Assembly (NCBI GenBank): GCA_964466385.1
Contig: CAYXNM010000147.1
Location: 1 to 6,460 of the forward strand
DNA: 6,460 nucleotides
Direction: 5' to 3'
Source of the DNA: UBA5972 sp964466385
GTDB lineage: Bacteria > Pseudomonadota > Alphaproteobacteria > Rhodobacterales > Rhodobacteraceae
The translations under genes and the position numbers were made by a program. The notes under the pieces are model-generated. The model searched no databases. It saw only the letters and a list, made by a program, of their open reading frames with translations, and had not been told where the DNA came from. Shown here piece after piece: positions 4,787 to 6,460 of the stretch. How positions within the stretch are numbered: position 1 is the stretch's first letter; every line of letters starts with the position of its first letter.

Positions 4787-6328
4787 ATGACACACCCTCG
4801 ACCCCGCCGATCAGGCGGCCGTTCCGCGCGCCAGGCCCTGCGCGCGGCCCCTCTCGCCAAGAATATCCGCCCGGTACGCCCGGGAATGGAAGGGGGCGCC
4901 TATAACCCCCTTACGCAGACGGAACTTGAACAGATCCACGAGGCCGCACTGGTCGCGATGGAGGAAATCGGCTTTGCCGACGCCCCGCCGTCCGGGGTCA
5001 AAATCCTGACGAAAGCCGGTGCCGAACTTGGCCAGGACGGGCGCATCCGCATCCCACGCGCGCTGGTCGCCGAAACCATGGGCAAGGCCGCCAGAGAGAT
5101 CACGCTTCCCGCGCGCACCCCCGAACACGATCTTCGCCTAAGTGGAAATCGCGTCCATTACGGCACGGCTGGCGCTGCGGTTCACGTGGTCGATGTGGAA
5201 AACAACGCCTATCGCGACAGCACGGTGCAGGACCTGTTTGATGCCGCCAGGATCGTCGACACCCTTGACAACGTTCACTTTTTTCAACGTCCCATGGTCT
5301 GTCGCGATATTACGGACCCCTACGAACTGGATATCAACACACTTTATGCTAGCTGCTCGGGCACGACAAAACACGTGGGCACCAGCTTTACGGAACCTGA
5401 CTTTGTTCCCGGATGCTTCGATCTCTTGCACGAAATGGCCGGGGGAGAGGAAAACTGGCGGGCGCGACCGTTCGTGTCTGCCTCGATCTGTTTCGTCATT
5501 CCCCCCATGAAATTCGCCACCGAAGCCTGCGAAACCATGGAAGCCTGCATTCAGGGCGGCATGCCCGTCCTGTTGCTGTCAGCCGGTCAGGCAGGCGCAA
5601 CGGCGCCCGCGTCAATTGCCGGGGCGATCGTACAGGCTGTCGCGGAATGTCTGGCTGGTCTCGTCTATGTCAACGCGGTCAAACCGGGCCATCCGGCGAT
5701 ATTCGGCACATGGCCCTTTGTTTCGGACCTGCGCAGCGGTGCCATGTCGGGTGGATCGGGCGAACAGGCACTGCTGACAGCAGGCTGCGCGCAGATGCAC
5801 CGCTATCTTGGCCTGCCCGGCGGGGCGGCGGCTGGTATTGCGGATGCCAAGATGCCGGACATGCAGGCAGGTTACGAGCAGGCCCACTCAAACGTCATGG
5901 CGGGCCTGTCCGGGCTGAACATGGTTTACGAATCCGTCGGGATGCACGCGTCCTTGTTGGGGTTTTGCCTTGAAAGCCTGCTGATCGGCGATGATCTGGT
6001 GGGCCAGTCCATGCGCTGTGTGCGCGGGATCGAGGTGACAAAGGCCAGCCTGTCGCTGGACACCATGCGCCGGGTTTGTCTGGAGGGTCCGGGGCATTAT
6101 CTGGGGTCAGATCAGACGCTTGGCCTGATGCAGACGGATTACATCTATCCGACGCTCGGGGACAGATCCTCGCCCAAGGAATGGCAGGAGCTTGAGAAAC
6201 CTAACCTGATCGCCAAGGCGACGCGCCTGAAGAACGAGATCCTGTCGCGCACATCGGCCGCCATGTTCGATGCGGAAACGGACGCCCGCATTCGCGCGCG
6301 CTTTCCGATCCATCTGCCAAAAAACTGA
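4787..6328 (+). CDS. MttB-superfamily (trimethylamine methyltransferase-like) corrinoid methyltransferase, non-pyrrolysine
   Basis: This 513-residue protein belongs to the MttB family (COG5598/PF06253), TIM-barrel enzymes that move a methyl group from a methylated amine to the cobalt of a corrinoid protein. Recognisable stretches include NPLTQTELEQIHEAAL (40-55), HYGTAGAAVHVVD (124-136), KHVGTSF (195-201), VNAVKPGHPAIFGTWP (295-310), SGGSGEQALL (321-330) and AGIADAKMPDMQAGYEQ (349-365). In archaeal MttB the pyrrolysine lies in the block matching residues ~345-358. Here that block has ordinary residues and the frame has no internal TAG, so it belongs with the non-Pyl group whose characterised members use betaines (glycine betaine, proline betaine, carnitine). 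Residues 4-19 form an Arg-rich leader, RPRRSGGRSARQALRA, before the barrel. There is no signal peptide, so it should act in the cytoplasm. The ATG at 4787 has only GAAAG upstream, a weak ribosome site. No corrinoid protein or reactivase is next to it, and the substrate is unknown. Confidence 0.92.
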   Translation: MTHPRPRRSGGRSARQALRAAPLAKNIRPVRPGMEGGAYNPLTQTELEQIHEAALVAMEEIGFADAPPSGVKILTKAGAELGQDGRIRIPRALVAETMGKAAREITLPARTPEHDLRLSGNRVHYGTAGAAVHVVDVENNAYRDSTVQDLFDAARIVDTLDNVHFFQRPMVCRDITDPYELDINTLYASCSGTTKHVGTSFTEPDFVPGCFDLLHEMAGGEENWRARPFVSASICFVIPPMKFATEACETMEACIQGGMPVLLLSAGQAGATAPASIAGAIVQAVAECLAGLVYVNAVKPGHPAIFGTWPFVSDLRSGAMSGGSGEQALLTAGCAQMHRYLGLPGGAAAGIADAKMPDMQAGYEQAHSNVMAGLSGLNMVYESVGMHASLLGFCLESLLIGDDLVGQSMRCVRGIEVTKASLSLDTMRRVCLEGPGHYLGSDQTLGLMQTDYIYPTLGDRSSPKEWQELEKPNLIAKATRLKNEILSRTSAAMFDAETDARIRARFPIHLPKN

Positions 6329-6361
6329 ACGGCATAAAGCAAACGCCAGCGCGCCGGACAT

Positions 6362-6391
6362 AAAAAACGGCGGCGGGCTGGCCCGTCGCCG
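6362..6391 (-). terminator. Intrinsic terminator for a leftward gene beyond the right edge
   Basis: Read on the minus strand, CGGCGACGGG (complement of 6382-6391) and CCCGCCGCCG (complement of 6368-6377) form a 10-base stem with one mismatched or wobble pair and a 4-base CCAG loop. TTTTTT follows (complement of 6362-6367). On the plus strand the hairpin is followed by AAAA, so it is not a good terminator for the MttB-family gene, which ends at 6328. The likely user is a convergent gene entering from the right. A minus-strand TAG at 6448-6446, preceded by codons for Ala-Arg-Arg-Val, could be its end. Confidence 0.65.
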
Positions 6392-6414
6392 AAAATGGCG
6401 CCAATCCCGACGGA

Positions 6415-6444
6415 GCGGCCGGTTTTCCACCCGCGCCCGGCCGC
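6415..6444. repeat. Stem-loop near the right edge
   Basis: GCGGCCGG (6415-6422) pairs perfectly with CCGGCCGC (6437-6444) around a 14-base loop. It lies between a possible minus-strand stop codon (6446-6448) and the terminator at 6362-6391, so it may be part of the 3' end of the convergent transcript. It has no T-run on the minus strand. Confidence 0.4.
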
Positions 6445-6460
6445 ACTAGACACGGCGCGC

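Noticed and set aside
4787..6328. Pyrrolysine-encoding TAG in the MttB-like gene
   Set aside because: The frame runs from ATG to a TGA stop without internal TAG, and the Pyl-equivalent block holds ordinary residues.
6145..6453. Minus-strand open frames opposite the end of the MttB-like gene
   Set aside because: They run through a minus-strand terminator and into the antisense of a strong gene, with no recognisable protein features.

Overview
The window looks like chromosomal DNA of an alphaproteobacterium, most likely of the Rhodobacteraceae/Roseobacter type. The reasons are a GC content near 60%, many GC-ending codons, a cysS gene lying directly upstream of a citramalate synthase gene, and an MttB-superfamily methyltransferase that uses no pyrrolysine. 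The taxonomic call is inference from gene content and protein style, not from a marker gene. I see no tRNA, rRNA, CRISPR array, insertion sequence or phage gene.

Left third, minus strand (1-1622): cysS, the complete cysteinyl-tRNA synthetase gene, is transcribed leftward toward the first 22 codons of a probable cimA (citramalate synthase), which runs off the left edge. The 130-base spacer between them is GC-rich and full of stem-loops. It also holds a 45-codon reading frame that overlaps both neighbours by ATGA. The last ~95 codons of cysS are clearly AT-richer than the rest of the gene.

Centre (1623-1875): a 253-base divergent intergenic region holds two short palindromes. It separates cysS from a plus-strand block.

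Right two thirds, plus strand (1876-6328): three catabolism-type genes follow in one direction. They are a class I/II PLP aminotransferase that resembles the arginine:pyruvate transaminase AruH group, a group II PLP decarboxylase of the aromatic-L-amino-acid decarboxylase family 90 bases later, and an MttB-family (non-pyrrolysine) corrinoid methyltransferase homologue 220 bases further on. The first two are probably co-transcribed. Between the decarboxylase and the methyltransferase, only 23 bases before the methyltransferase start codon, is a strong intrinsic terminator. A possible competing (antiterminator) pairing lies upstream of it, so the methyltransferase may be controlled by attenuation.

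Together the three genes suggest amino-acid or methylated-amine breakdown: removal of a methyl group from a quaternary or tertiary amine onto a corrinoid protein, plus transamination and decarboxylation of amino acids. No substrate can be fixed from sequence alone, and the corrinoid protein and reactivation partners of an MttB system are not in this window. A minus-strand terminator near the right edge suggests a convergent gene just outside. Nothing here is compelling evidence for a wholly new system. The methyltransferase leader and the gene pairing are the most worthwhile leads.
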